NCBI GenBank assembly: GCA_008828725.1
Contig: MEHQ01002668.1
Location: 459,229 to 523,228 of the forward strand
Source of the DNA: Saccharina japonica
Lineage: Eukaryota; Sar; Phaeophyceae; Laminariales; Laminariaceae
Direction: 5' to 3'
Length of the DNA stretch: 64,000 bases
Position numbers and translations under genes: made by a program. The notes under the pieces were generated by a model. The model was given only the letters and a program-made list of their open reading frames with translations. It was not told where the DNA came from and did not search any database. Within the stretch, counting starts at the first letter, position 1. The number at the start of each line of letters is the position of its first letter. This document shows positions 37,401-49,600 of this stretch, piece after piece.

Positions 37401-40400
37401 ACGTACATGCGTTCCGTGTCAGCTCATCCCCAGAAACACGAGGTGCAGTTCTTGACCCCTTCAAGCTTTGTTCCTACTAATTTGGGGACAGACTACTTGG
37501 AATTAGTGAGGGATAAGTTTTGCAGTTTTAGAAGGGTTAAGCCTACTGCAGGTATTGGGACCCATGTATAGCGACCAAAAGACGACGAGTATTAATAGTG
37601 CTACCTGATCAAAAGCGTGGCAGTGCGAGCGATATCACCATGCTGCGTCTCTTGCACCTACAGCTATTAATAAGCTCCTTTCGTTGCAGTCCGGACGCAT
37701 GGCTACCTACTCCACCAGCCCGGGGGGATGCTTCGGGTGACCCATGCTTTTTTCCTTTTTTTTTTTCTTTAGCCCCATTTATTATATTCGCCCTTCTTTT
37801 CTCTCTTCTTCCTGTTAATAGTTGTCACTCAGATCCGGGTGTCACATATAATAGTAGGCTTTTCTCCCTCCTCCCCACTACGTACGTACGGTTCGTGCCT
37901 TGCATTTTTTTTTATCGCGAGAAGACTCGAGCCCTTTCTCCCTCTCTGGTACGACTCGCTTCGAATTGCTGTATATATACGTACATACCTGGTAAGCGCC
38001 AACATTGTTTTCGACGTGTTTTTGCAGTCTATACTATATTCAAGTTAATCTAGTCTCAAAAGAGGTTATTACAGGGGACCATAGTAATCAGGACCCGTCG
38101 CCTACACAAAAACCTACATATTACAGTATTTTTACTCGGCATATTTGGTCCTGATTACTATGTTCCCCCAATATTAGAAGGCGATACGTTTGATTAAAAA
38201 GTATAGATTGTTGGAGAAGGCGTCTTGTTCTTTTCTACCCAATGACACCCGCCACGAGCAAGCCCAACGTCGCCCTTCCCTCCCCCTCCTCCCTCCCTCC
38301 CTCCCTCCTTCCCTCCTTCCCTCCCTATCCCGTCCACGCGACATGTTTGTGACTCCGACGGCATCGAGGACAGACGAGCTGGAACGGAATCAATACCCCG
38401 GGGCTGGGTTAACGCGGTACTACAGGGTGGTGGAGCTTGCGATGGAATCGGGCTCCGAAGACTTGGTGGAATTGACCCTGGGACAGCTGCACAAGCTCAT
38501 TGGTGCGTTTTTTTGTTTTGTAATGTTAAAGATACTTCGTATGAAGCCAATAGAAATAAAAGGTCGGTTGGCGGTCTAGTACTGCTGTAGTTTTGATCAA
38601 TGTTGCATATTTTGTGCTGTTTACATTCGCCGATGTTGGTTGTATTTTTGTTTTGCTATTTACCGATGCGTGTGTTATGTTGCTATTTACCGATGTGTGT
38701 GTTTGTTTGTTTGTTTGTTTGCTATATACCGATGTCATTTTTTTTTTGGTTTTCTATTATAAAGTTTGTTGCCTTTATTTGCTATTTCCCAAATGTTGCA
38801 CACGTCGAATAGATAATTTACAGATATATCATCTACAGATAAATCATCTAAAGATCATCTACAGTAGATCATAACCTGCCCTTATGATGTGCTGTGCAGG
38901 ATCTGTATAGTACAGATCTCACCCAGGAAACATGCCCCAGATCATTCAGATTATACAGCTCCCACCCGGCAGCATGACCTAAATCACACAGATCATACAG
39001 ATCATACAGACAAATAATCGATCTACCCTGAAAGATCTAGATCAATCAAGTGCATACAAAGGAATCGACCATCTGCCCGAATTGTGCAAATGTTGTTTTT
39101 TTTCGCTGTTTATACAATGTTGTCTTTTTTGTCTTGATATTTACCAAAACAAATGTTGTTTTTTTTCCTGTTTTTTTTTTTTTGTCGCAAAACAGCCGGC
39201 GGCCTCGTCCGCAAAAGCACGGTGACAACGCGGCGGGACGGGAGCCCCGTTAACCTTGCCGAGGTGATGGTGGCCATTGTCTTGCACGCGGGGTCCAAGG
39301 ACAAGACGGTTCGCCGGGGTGGGCGGGCGCAGGCCGTGAGGTGCCTGCTGTCGTGCGTCTCTTCAACAGAGATCGAAGTGAGTTGACACCACATTGCCAG
39401 GCTTTCGCGGGAGGGGGGTAGTAGGGGGCAGCGGGGGGGGGGGGTGGCGTGGCCTCTACTCATGTCGTGCACGGCCGTGAGTCGTTCATGCCCAGACCCT
39501 TCATCCCTACTAATGCCGGCGACGGAGCCACTGTTGGTTTCTCACCAACCAGCATGAGGGGGGGGGCGGGGGGCGGCGCCCACATCACCTTGCCTAGCTT
39601 TGCACGGGAGGGGTGGGAGGGGGGAGGGCAGGCAGCGTGAGCACAGACAGAGAGCATGGGGGCAGGGAGAGGGCGGATGGCGGGAAGAAGCCAAGGGATA
39701 TGAGGGGAGGGCGGGGAGAGGGAAGCGAGCGCGAGCGACCGGGATAGAAAAACTGACCGAATTCTGCCAAACCTCTGGGGAGCGCGGAACGTGAGAGAGC
39801 GAGATCGGGGTGCCACGGGCGAATGGAAGAAGGGTGCCCGTATTCGCTGCCGAGGGTGCGCATGCACGCGGGCGGCGTTGCTCTCTATGTCTTTGTCCGT
39901 CTGTTTTGACTGGCAGGAGTGAAGCGTGTTGCGTTGGCTTGCCTTTGCCCCATTCAGCCGTAAAAGTATGTATGGTCCCTGGTAGTAACAAATGGTTTGG
40001 CCTTTTTGTGCCCCGGATTAGGGTGGCCCCTTGAGTTTTCTTCGCTCACGAGCCTTGCTTGCGCGGCTGTAACCAGCTTTTATTAGCACCCTTCTGACAA
40101 AGGCGAGGGCCAGCAGGCCTAGGCTGTCATGCGTCCACGCTCCGTCGGTGCGGAGGGCGCCGATGCTGTGCCCCTCTTCTTACTGTACATTCCCAGAAAT
40201 CGGGTTTTCTTCTCCGTGACCCTCTCCTCCATGCTCCGTCCGCCATTGTATGGGATGCGAGGTCTTATGGTCACTGCGACTATTTTTTTTTTTTTTTTTT
40301 TTTTGCCCCATCATTTATTATCTTCGCCCCTTTCCTTCTCTTCTCCTCCCTTGTCGTAACTCAGATCCCGGGTACAGCAAAGTCACGGCTCCTCTCCCTC

Positions 40401-43106
40401 CTTCCCCACTACGGTTCTTGCCTTGCATTTTTATCGCCGAGAAGACTTCAGCCTTTCCTTCCCTCCGTCGACTCGCATCGAATTGTGCCTACCACGCCTC
40501 ACTATTTAATTGGCGCTCTCAGCAGTTGCATTCGTTTTAATTATATTTATTGCAAAATAAACTCAAAAGTCGACCCACGTGAAGCATTCGAACTCCAGAC
40601 ATTCAACCTTCAGAAGCGTTCGAGGTTCACCTCTAGACCATCCGCCCTCCCTGGTGAGCGGCACCGGTTTATTGCGCCATGCAGAATATTGAAGTACCCC
40701 CCCCCCCCCCCCCCCCTACATTATGAGCGCCCATCTGAAGCGTTGTATCTATCTAGGATGTAGGAACGGCTTCTGCTCCGCTTTTGAAAGGGATGCTGGT
40801 AAATGGTCGAATGTACAAAGAAGCAAGAACTTAATGAGCTACGCCCCCCCCCCCCCTTTCCATTGTCCCCCACTCATGCCTCCCGCCTCCACCCCCTACC
40901 CGCCCCCTACCCGCCCCCGCCCCCTGTCCCCTGTCCCCTCCCGCGTCCGGCGTGCTGCGTGCGTGCGTTATTTTACATTTTTCTTCTCCCTCCATGCACC
41001 CTTGCTGGTTGTCTGACTTGGTAGGTCACGGCTTAGAATTGCGCCGCGTGTGCTCTTGTGCTGAACGTTAATTTGTTGATTCGATTCGACCGCCACTAGG
41101 CAAGTTCTAACAAGGGGCAGGCGAGGCACTCTAAACCATATCCTGCGCAGCGTCGGGGAGAACGATCGCACCCCCCCCCCCCACCCCTCTCACTACGGCC
41201 ATGCATTGACATGGTACACCCCCATATGCAAAGAAAGCTCTGCAGCTCACAGCGGGGTTCTTGTAGGATTGCAGCTCACCCTTTTCATGCGCTCGACGCC
41301 ACACCTCACAGACCCGCTTCGCTGCTTGCGTGCAGCAAGCAATGCCTGCCTTGGTCGGTTGAAAACCCGATGTGCTTCGTCCTTCCATTGTAGCGGATCG
41401 CAGCCGCGTTACGGTCATACGAGCCACGCGACATGATGAATATCGGACACCCCCCCGCCCCCCCTGCCCACCGTCCAACTGCTCCTAGCGTTGTGGTTTC
41501 TTGTGAAGGAAGCATGGTGTTGCCTCCCCTTTTCTGTCGTTCCGTCTCAGCCCCCCCCGCCANNNNNNNNNNNNNNNNNNNNNNNNCCCCCCCCCCCCCC
41601 CCCCCCCCCGTTTTAGGCTTACAGCCATTATGCTGGCATAGCATTCAGCATGGTTTGTACATATGTTTTAAAAGGGCATTTATTAACATGGGCATAATTG
41701 GGCCTTTTTTTTTGGCATTGAAATATATAGCATAATTGGACTTTTTTTTTGGGAGCATAAACAAGCATAACTGGGAGAAAATTAAGAAAGCATGGAGAAA
41801 AATCATAAAAAAACCCATAATTTTTTGAGGAAAAAAGAAGTGCAGAATGGATAGAAGCCCTCTACTCAGTTCCATTTGGTTTCCCTTCGTTTCCCCCCGC
41901 CCTTACTGTAGGCGCACGTTTTTCTTGGCGTGATGTGTCTCTTTCTCTTGTGTGTTTGGAGGGAGTTCCATCTTTGTTTTGAGGCGGAGGGGAGAAGAGG
42001 GAGGAGGGCAAGGGGTTCTCGTGTGGCGATGGTGGTGGTGGTGGTGGTGGTAATCGTGGTGATCGTGGTGATGATAGTAGTCGTATCGATCGTGGTGGTG
42101 GTGGTGGCGGTGGTGGTAGTGGTATTGATACCAGCGTAATGACAGTGGTGGTTGTGGTGGTGACCCCTCGTTCTCCTTCCTTCCGCAAGCACAATCAATA
42201 GACAGACACTCACGACAACCCCCCCCCGCCGCCGCCGCCCCCCCCTTACCGACGCATCTGTTTGCGCCGCCGCCGCCGCCACCACCGGTACCATCACCCC
42301 ATCTATCCCCCCTCAGATAACCTTCTCCAGGCTCGAGATGGAGTCGCCGCCGTCTAGCGTCCACGGTCAACGAACATCCCCGCAAAGGCAGCGTAGCAGC
42401 GCCATTGAAGCCTTGCTGTCGCCGGTGGCGCGAGGACGGGCATCGTCCCCTCCCCTGGCGGCGACGGCACCGGAAGACGAAAGCGGAGCACCGACAGGGA
42501 TCGACGGGGAGGGGCTGGGCGGTACCATCCCCCCCTCTAGTCCCACAGGAGGCGTTTCGCCTGGGGGGTTGGAGGTGGCCGCGGCTGAGATCACGACCAA
42601 CGGGGTGGAGTTGGATGATGTGGCGCTGGGAGAGGGAGATGCGGCAGCGGCGGAGGCGGTGGGGGGGGAGGGGGGGCCGCCAAATGGGTCAACAGGTGGT
42701 GCAATCGGACGCCTTGATGCTCCTGAAAGACCTGTGCAACTGGTCGCTTGTGGACGAGAGAGCCCCAAGCGAAGGAGTGCTGGCGGCGGATGTGGTCGAC
42801 CAGGAGACGCGATCACTGGAAAGCAAGGTGCGGCTTGTGCGGTCCTGTGATATAGCTTGTCGGTGGGTTGGGTTGGGTTGGGTTGGGTTGGGTTGGGTTG
42901 GGTTGCGACGGTGAGGGAGGGAGCGACGGTTATATAGGGGTGTAGGGGCAGTGGGCAAGACAAGTGTCTCTTGAATGTTTTTTTTTTTGGCATTGTTTTT
43001 TTTGTTTGCCTCTATTTGGGATCATAGAAAACATCGCAGCGAAGTGTCAAATGTAACGGTCGGACCTGCCTCCTGTTACCTGTCTGCAGCATTTTCGCCA
43101 CCACCT

Positions 43107-43142
<36 letters not shown>

Positions 43143-43395
43143 CCCCCGCCCCCTGTCCCCTGTCCCCTCCCCGCGTCCGTGCGTGCGTGCGTGCGTGCGT
43201 TATTTTACATTTTCTTCTCCCTCCATGCACCTTTGTGGTTGCTGATTGGGTAGGTTCACGGCGAGGAATTGCGCCGCGTGTGCTCGTTCGTGCTGGAGAC
43301 GTATTTGTTGATCGATTCGACCGCCACTAGGGCCAAGTACAACAAGGGGCAGGCGAGGGCCACTCTAAGCCATATCCTGCAGGTGAGAACGATCG

Positions 43396-43428
<33 letters not shown>

Positions 43429-43568
43429 ACCCCCCGAAAACCCGATATGCTCCGTCACGGCATTGCAGGGATGCGAGGGTCTATGGTGATAAGACTATGG
43501 CCATGCATGAAAATGAAGTACACCCCCCGCCCCTCGCCGCCGCCGCCTCCTGCGAAAAGACAAAACCG

Positions 43569-43606
<38 letters not shown>

Positions 43607-46600
43607 TATAGGTGGGCGGCTGTGCGAGAAGGGATGTACCCCTTGTCGGACGCTCTGCGACGGGCGAACGCGACTTACTAAGTTCTTCCTGTACCGATGC
43701 TTTTGAGAGGTTGGACGACGGAATCAGACCGGTCAGTTCTGTGGGCTCTCCTCGGGACTGGGCATGCCGTTGCGCTTGTGTGCATGTCGTGTTGTGTTGG
43801 GTATTATCGGATGTATGGTTGTTTGCGTTTGATGTTACGCTGTCGGCGTCTTGTGGCAGCCTCGAGTGCCGGGCGTTTTTGCGCAAGCAAGGGGAGGGTA
43901 CTTTTGTTGTGGCTTGCAGGTTAGCGGGGCGATTGATTCCGATTTCCCGACGAAGGGTGCTGTAATGTAGTTTTTTTTTTGTACAAGCGAAGCCGAGAAC
44001 CGTCACGGTCGTGTCCTCTGTGGCGGGCAACCGCTGTTTTGCGCACGGTCACGAGCAGCGAGTAGGCTGTTGGTTATACTTAGCGTAATACTCTGTGTAT
44101 ATATACTTAGACGCAGGGAAATACTGCTGTGTTTATGTAAACTTAGGGAAATAGTGTGTGTATTTATGCTTATGGCAATGCTGTGTACATACCCGATATG
44201 TACGAGTATACGTAGGTAGGCTGGCCTTGTGTTTTTCGACTCGGGAGGAACAGAAGGTCCCATCGTTTTCCTTTTTTCAGTCAGCGTCCCCGTCTAAGCC
44301 CCTTGTCCTTGTCGCCTTCTCCTTCTCCCAGCCGTCCGTCTTCCTCTGTTTCATCTGTTCCCTCGCTCCCGCTTTTCCCCTCCTTGCGGCGCTGCACAAC
44401 TAATTCACCAATCACCAACCCCCCCTCCCCCCGAAAAAACAAAAAGACGGCGGCGCTGGAGCTGATCGTTTCGGTTCTTCAGACCTACGGAGGCGTCCGG
44501 TTTCGCTCCTTACCCGCGGCGATTATCCTTGTCAGGGGCGAGCTGTGCGCGGCGCTGCTCCACCACTGCACCTCCGGCGTGACGGGGGTAGTGTCTCTCA
44601 GCCTGAGAGTGTTTGTCGCCCTGGTCAAGGGTTTCAAGGTGAGGGAAGCATGTCTGGAGGGTATATACGTGTGACCGGGGGTGATGCCCTCTCAGCTTCG
44701 TCGCCTTTGTTTAAGTAAGGGTTTCAGAGTGAGGAAGGATGCATGCTACGATAGAGATGCGCCATGTTTTTTCTGAGCTCCTCGCATAAGGAGCGTCATA
44801 CCTCACCGAAAATATTTTTTTTTGAGGAAAATAAAAGTGCTGCCGGATGCGAAATCTCATGACCGAAGTACAGTCTGAAACATTATTCGTCACAAAAAAT
44901 GATAAAAGTCCGACGAATTTGGGTTAAGGAGCCCGATCGTTCAGAAAACGATTCAGCCAAAAAAAGGTATACCATCTACCTCTACCGTAGCACGCGTCGA
45001 AGGCACGCGTGACGGAGAAAGGGGGTCGGGGGGGGGGGGCGGGGGGGGTATTATAGTGTGACCGGGATGGTATTTATCAGTTTTTTTTCGCCCTGGTTTA
45101 AGTAAGGGTTTCTGTTTCTCGTTGTGTCGTTAGGCCACGGGGTTGTCCATAGAGTAGCGTTTTTATTTTCCTCCAGAATCGGTGTGCAGGCTACTGCAGG
45201 TATAGCGCTCCTCAAGTGACCATACCACCCTCCGAAAAAACATGGTTCGCCTCTATCTGTGCTGTATGTGCTATGCTGTGTATGCGTTGAATGTGATGTG
45301 TGTGCTGTGCTGTATGTCTGTTGAATGTGCTGTATGTGCTCTGCTGTTTGTTCAGTATGTGCTGTATGTGCTGAATGCGCTGTATATTGTTTTTTGCACG
45401 CGCCGTATACTTTTGTGGTGTGTGCGTTTTTATGTGTTGCTGTATTATCTACCTGATATGCTGTTCACATTGTTGTTGGTGCTTTATTTTTGCGACGTGA
45501 TGTTCATATTGTCGTTGGTGCTTTATTTTGGGATGTTCGATAGTCTCCAACTAAAGGCTATAACGCTGCGCTCCTGCTGTGTCTTGCCTTGACCTTCTCG
45601 CCTGTGATGGACGATAACCATTGCTATTATAGAACCACCTGAAGGCGGAGGTGGAGGTTTTCATCACCTCCATATTCCTGCGCATCTTGGAGAGCGAGCA
45701 CTCCGCTTTCGAGCATAAGGTGAAATGGCTACTGTTTGTAGTGTGCTGTGCTGTGCTGTACCATTATTTTATTGTTTTATGACTTGTTATTAATAGTTGC
45801 TGTATACCTGGTATACATGCTGCTGTACTTTTGCAATAGCTGTTGATGTAGTAGTAGTAGCAGTAGTAGTAGTTGTCGTGGTTTGTTGTATATAGGAGTT
45901 GTTGATGGCGGTGTTGGTGTTGCTGCTGCTGCTGCTACTGCTGCTGCTGCTGCTGCAGACTAGTGGTTGTTTTTAGTCGTTGTTAGTGGTCGCTGTGTTT
46001 GTGTGCCGTCGCTGTAGTCTTATCCTTCATGGAGTGTTATGTCTCGCTCGCTCACTCACCCGCCCGGTCTACGCGTGTCGATGTTGCACCGCCCCAGATG
46101 CTGGTGCTGGAGGCTATTTCGGGGCTGTGCCGGGACCCCCTCGCCCTGGTGGAGATGTTCGTCAACTACGACTGTGACCTGCAGGCCATTGACCTCTTCA
46201 AGCGGATCGTCACGGCCTTGGTCAAGGTAGGCTATCACACAGCATACACCATACGGGTTATGTACAACAGTAGGATGCAGCAGTAGGCTACTGTCTGCAG
46301 GTAGGCGTACTGTCTGCAGGTAGGCAACTGTCTGCTGGTGCACTGCTCTTAACCGCTTTAACTACCAGGGTATATGCGTACCGCAAAAAATATTTAACAC
46401 TAAATCCAAGTAATTTGTCACTTTTTACTATGAAAAGTATCCCACACTAAATCCAAGTGGTTTTCCCCGAAAAAGATGGGTGCAGTTCTATACACTGCAA
46501 AAAGCTAATACCCCACATATGGTTAGTTCAATCATTCTACCGAAACGGACAACCCCACTGTTTATCTCACGTTATTTGAGGACGCCACACGCCTTCATCT

Positions 46601-49600
46601 CAACGCCCCGTTCCCTCCTCGCCCCCCCCCCCCCCCCGCGCTAACCCTGCCCGCGGCGAGGCGGGGTCTAATGGTGGATAACGAACTAACGGCCTGCTGA
46701 AATATCGACACCCCTACCGCCCCCCCCCCCCCCCCCGTGCGCTACCGCCGCTGCCCATTACCAACCCCATGTCGCCGGCTGCCGCGTGCAGGTAGCCAAA
46801 GGCCGTGCAACCCCTGATGGCGCGAGCAAGAAGGAGCAGGGGGAGGAGAGCTCGCTGCAGCTGATGGGCATGGCGGGCACGGTGGATGTGGTGTTTTCAA
46901 TGGTCAAGGCGGCGGACCTGGAGGTTTTGTATGGGGAGATGGCCATGGCGCCCAGGAGGGGGAGCGCGAGGTAAGAAACCTTTGCCAGGAACTGGTTCGA
47001 GTGTTTAAAATGTACCCCTACTACTACTACTACTACTACTACTACTGCTAGTACTACTGCTTCTACTACTACTACTACTACTACTACTACTGCTACTACT
47101 ACTGCTGCTAAATTTGTCCCGCATAAAGTTTTGTCGCCCACCAAGGGGGGTGCAGTTTTGTACCCGGTACTGGTAGGAGTTAAGGCCGCTGTACCTTTGG
47201 TGGCCGTATTTCAGAGGGTTACGTATTGGGGTTTAGGTGTCGCGAGTATTGTGAGGAGTCAGTGCGTTTAAGTGTCCGTACTTTTGGGTGATGAGGGCTT
47301 TGGATGTCAGTTTTTGAGGAGACCGCGTGCTACAATAAGAGCGCAACTATTTGCAGTCCATGGACCGCAGGTCTTAACTACAGTCCACACGCTATTCCGC
47401 TAATCCGAACTCCAACCGCGAACCCCAAGCCTACGCTTCTGCACCTAATTTATGTGGGGGAAGGGGGCCAAATTAAATCTGGTCCGCGTGGGATCGGGGT
47501 ACAGGGGTCGACCAATCAAAATGGAGGTGTAGTTAGTCTATTGGACATCCCGTTTCACCCCTGCAACACTAAATCACATAGAGTGTGGACTGCACTTAAG
47601 GTCTACAGTCCATAGGTTGTAAATTGTCGCCGTCTGCTACAATCGGGATACGTACGAGCAGCCCGGTGGCTTTTTCCACACCCGGGGACACACTTCATAC
47701 GTCCCCTGGTGGTGGTGGCGGCGTCGTGGTCATAGTTGTCGTCATCGTCGTCACGTTATCGGGGGTGTTGTAGCTGCTGTTGTTGTTGGAGTGCTCCCAC
47801 GAGTCCCAGGGCAAAGCGATTGCAGCATATAGCTACTCGATACCACCGACTTTCCCCCCCCCCCTCCCGCCCCGCCCCGCCGCGCCCCACTCGCCTCCAC
47901 CCCCGTCCTCGTCCCGCACCCCCATTCCCCCCCCCGCCCCCCGCCCCCTGAACGAAAATCCGCACAGGACTCACTCCAACTCCATCGTGTCGGACGCGAC
48001 CTCCCTCAGCCCCGCCCCACGACGCCCCACTTCCACTACCGCCACCACCGCTGCCGCCACCGCCGGCACGTCTGTCCCGTCTAGCCTCCCCGTCGCCCCA
48101 ATAACGCCTCCTCTAACTCCCGGTGCTCGCCACGGTAATAGTGGCACCGCCGAAGGAGTAGGAGTTCCATCGTTGTCGTTTTCGAGCACGTGGAATGGGA
48201 GTTCCGGTCCGGGTCCGGGAGGGGCGGGAGTGCCGGGGAGGGGGGGTATTCATCGGGGGTTTTCTGTGGCGGGGGATGAAGGGTTTAGGGGAGCGGAGGA
48301 AGGGGGCGCGGTGAGGCTCGGGAGCGCCGCGAGCAAAGATCGGGGAAGCTTTCGATTCGATAATCCTCAGGTGATCGACTTTTTTCGCTTTTGGGTGTGT
48401 GTGTTTTTTCTTCCTGCTGAAATGCTGGAGCTGAATTGCTGTGTGTTGGAATGTTGTGTGCTGGAAGGCTGTGCTGATTTGTTGTGTGCTGGAATGCTGT
48501 GCCTTGAAGTGCTGCGTGCTGGAATGCTGTGCCTTGTAAGTGCTGTGTACCGAAGTGCTGTGCTGAATGAAGTTTTGTGTGACGCGTTGCTTGCTTTTTG
48601 AACGGGCGATTGCGGCAGGTGGAGGCGATGCAGGCGTTCGACACGAAGAGGCGTGTCCAAAGAGAGATAGAGGCTGGCATCGTCAAGTTTAACCACAAGC
48701 CAAAGGACGGCCTTGCCTTCTTGGTGAGCTTAACATTCCTTCCTGTCCTCTCTCTCTATCTCCCTTCCCTCAGGACACCCTTCCACCCCTATCCCCGTCC
48801 CCGTCCCCCTCAGTCTTAGTCTTATTTTCGTCCCCGCACTGGTGTAGAAACCCTACTCATGGAGATCGAGATCGGTGTTCGAATTTTGTCGAATTTTGTG
48901 ATCACACTCGGCGGCATGACGTTTTGTCACACGATGCCCTCATGGCCGGCGTATGACCAAACCAAACTCAACATACGGTGTCGTGCGTACCTGGTTGAGA
49001 GAGAACATGGCAACTGCTGTGGCACATTGTGCGCCCCCCCCCCTCACAGGCATTTAGTAGTAGTGTATGATGCAGTTCACCCTTCACCTCACGACGTTTC
49101 GCTTCGCGCTTAGTGCAAGCAAGCAATGTCTGCCTCGTCGGTGAACACCCGACGTGCTCCGTCCCGGTATTGTAGGGATGCGATGGTCGTATGACCATAC
49201 GACTACGGCCATGCATGACATGCGGCTAATGAGTGCACCCCCCCCTCCCCCCATCCCACTGTTCTTCCTCCCCGCTCCCTTTCCCGCGACTCGATAACCC
49301 TGTTTGTTCTTCCTTATTTTTTTGTTTGTTTTTATTTCATTGTTTTGTTTTTTAAAGCAATCGAAGGGGCACTTGGACAGCAAGGACCCCGCATCGGTGG
49401 CGGCGTTTCTTCGAGCCCAGGCCGATCGCTTGGATAAGACAGAGGTGCGTATTCGTACATATGTTTCGAGTTGTTACACTAAATGTTGGTGGATGCCGCC
49501 CTGTTGTTGCTGTTGTTGCTGCTGTTGCTGTTGCTGTGGCTGTTAATGTTTTCGTGAAGCCGACTTGGCAAAGGTGCCGGCCCCGGCCCGAGCAAGCGGC

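Noticed and set aside
40578..40648. Functional tRNA gene
   Set aside because: Has A and B boxes but no complete cloverleaf and continues into a SINE body with poly-A tail.
41866..42385. His/Asp/Tyr-rich minus-strand frames
   Set aside because: Product of a GGT/GAT trinucleotide tract, not of a gene.
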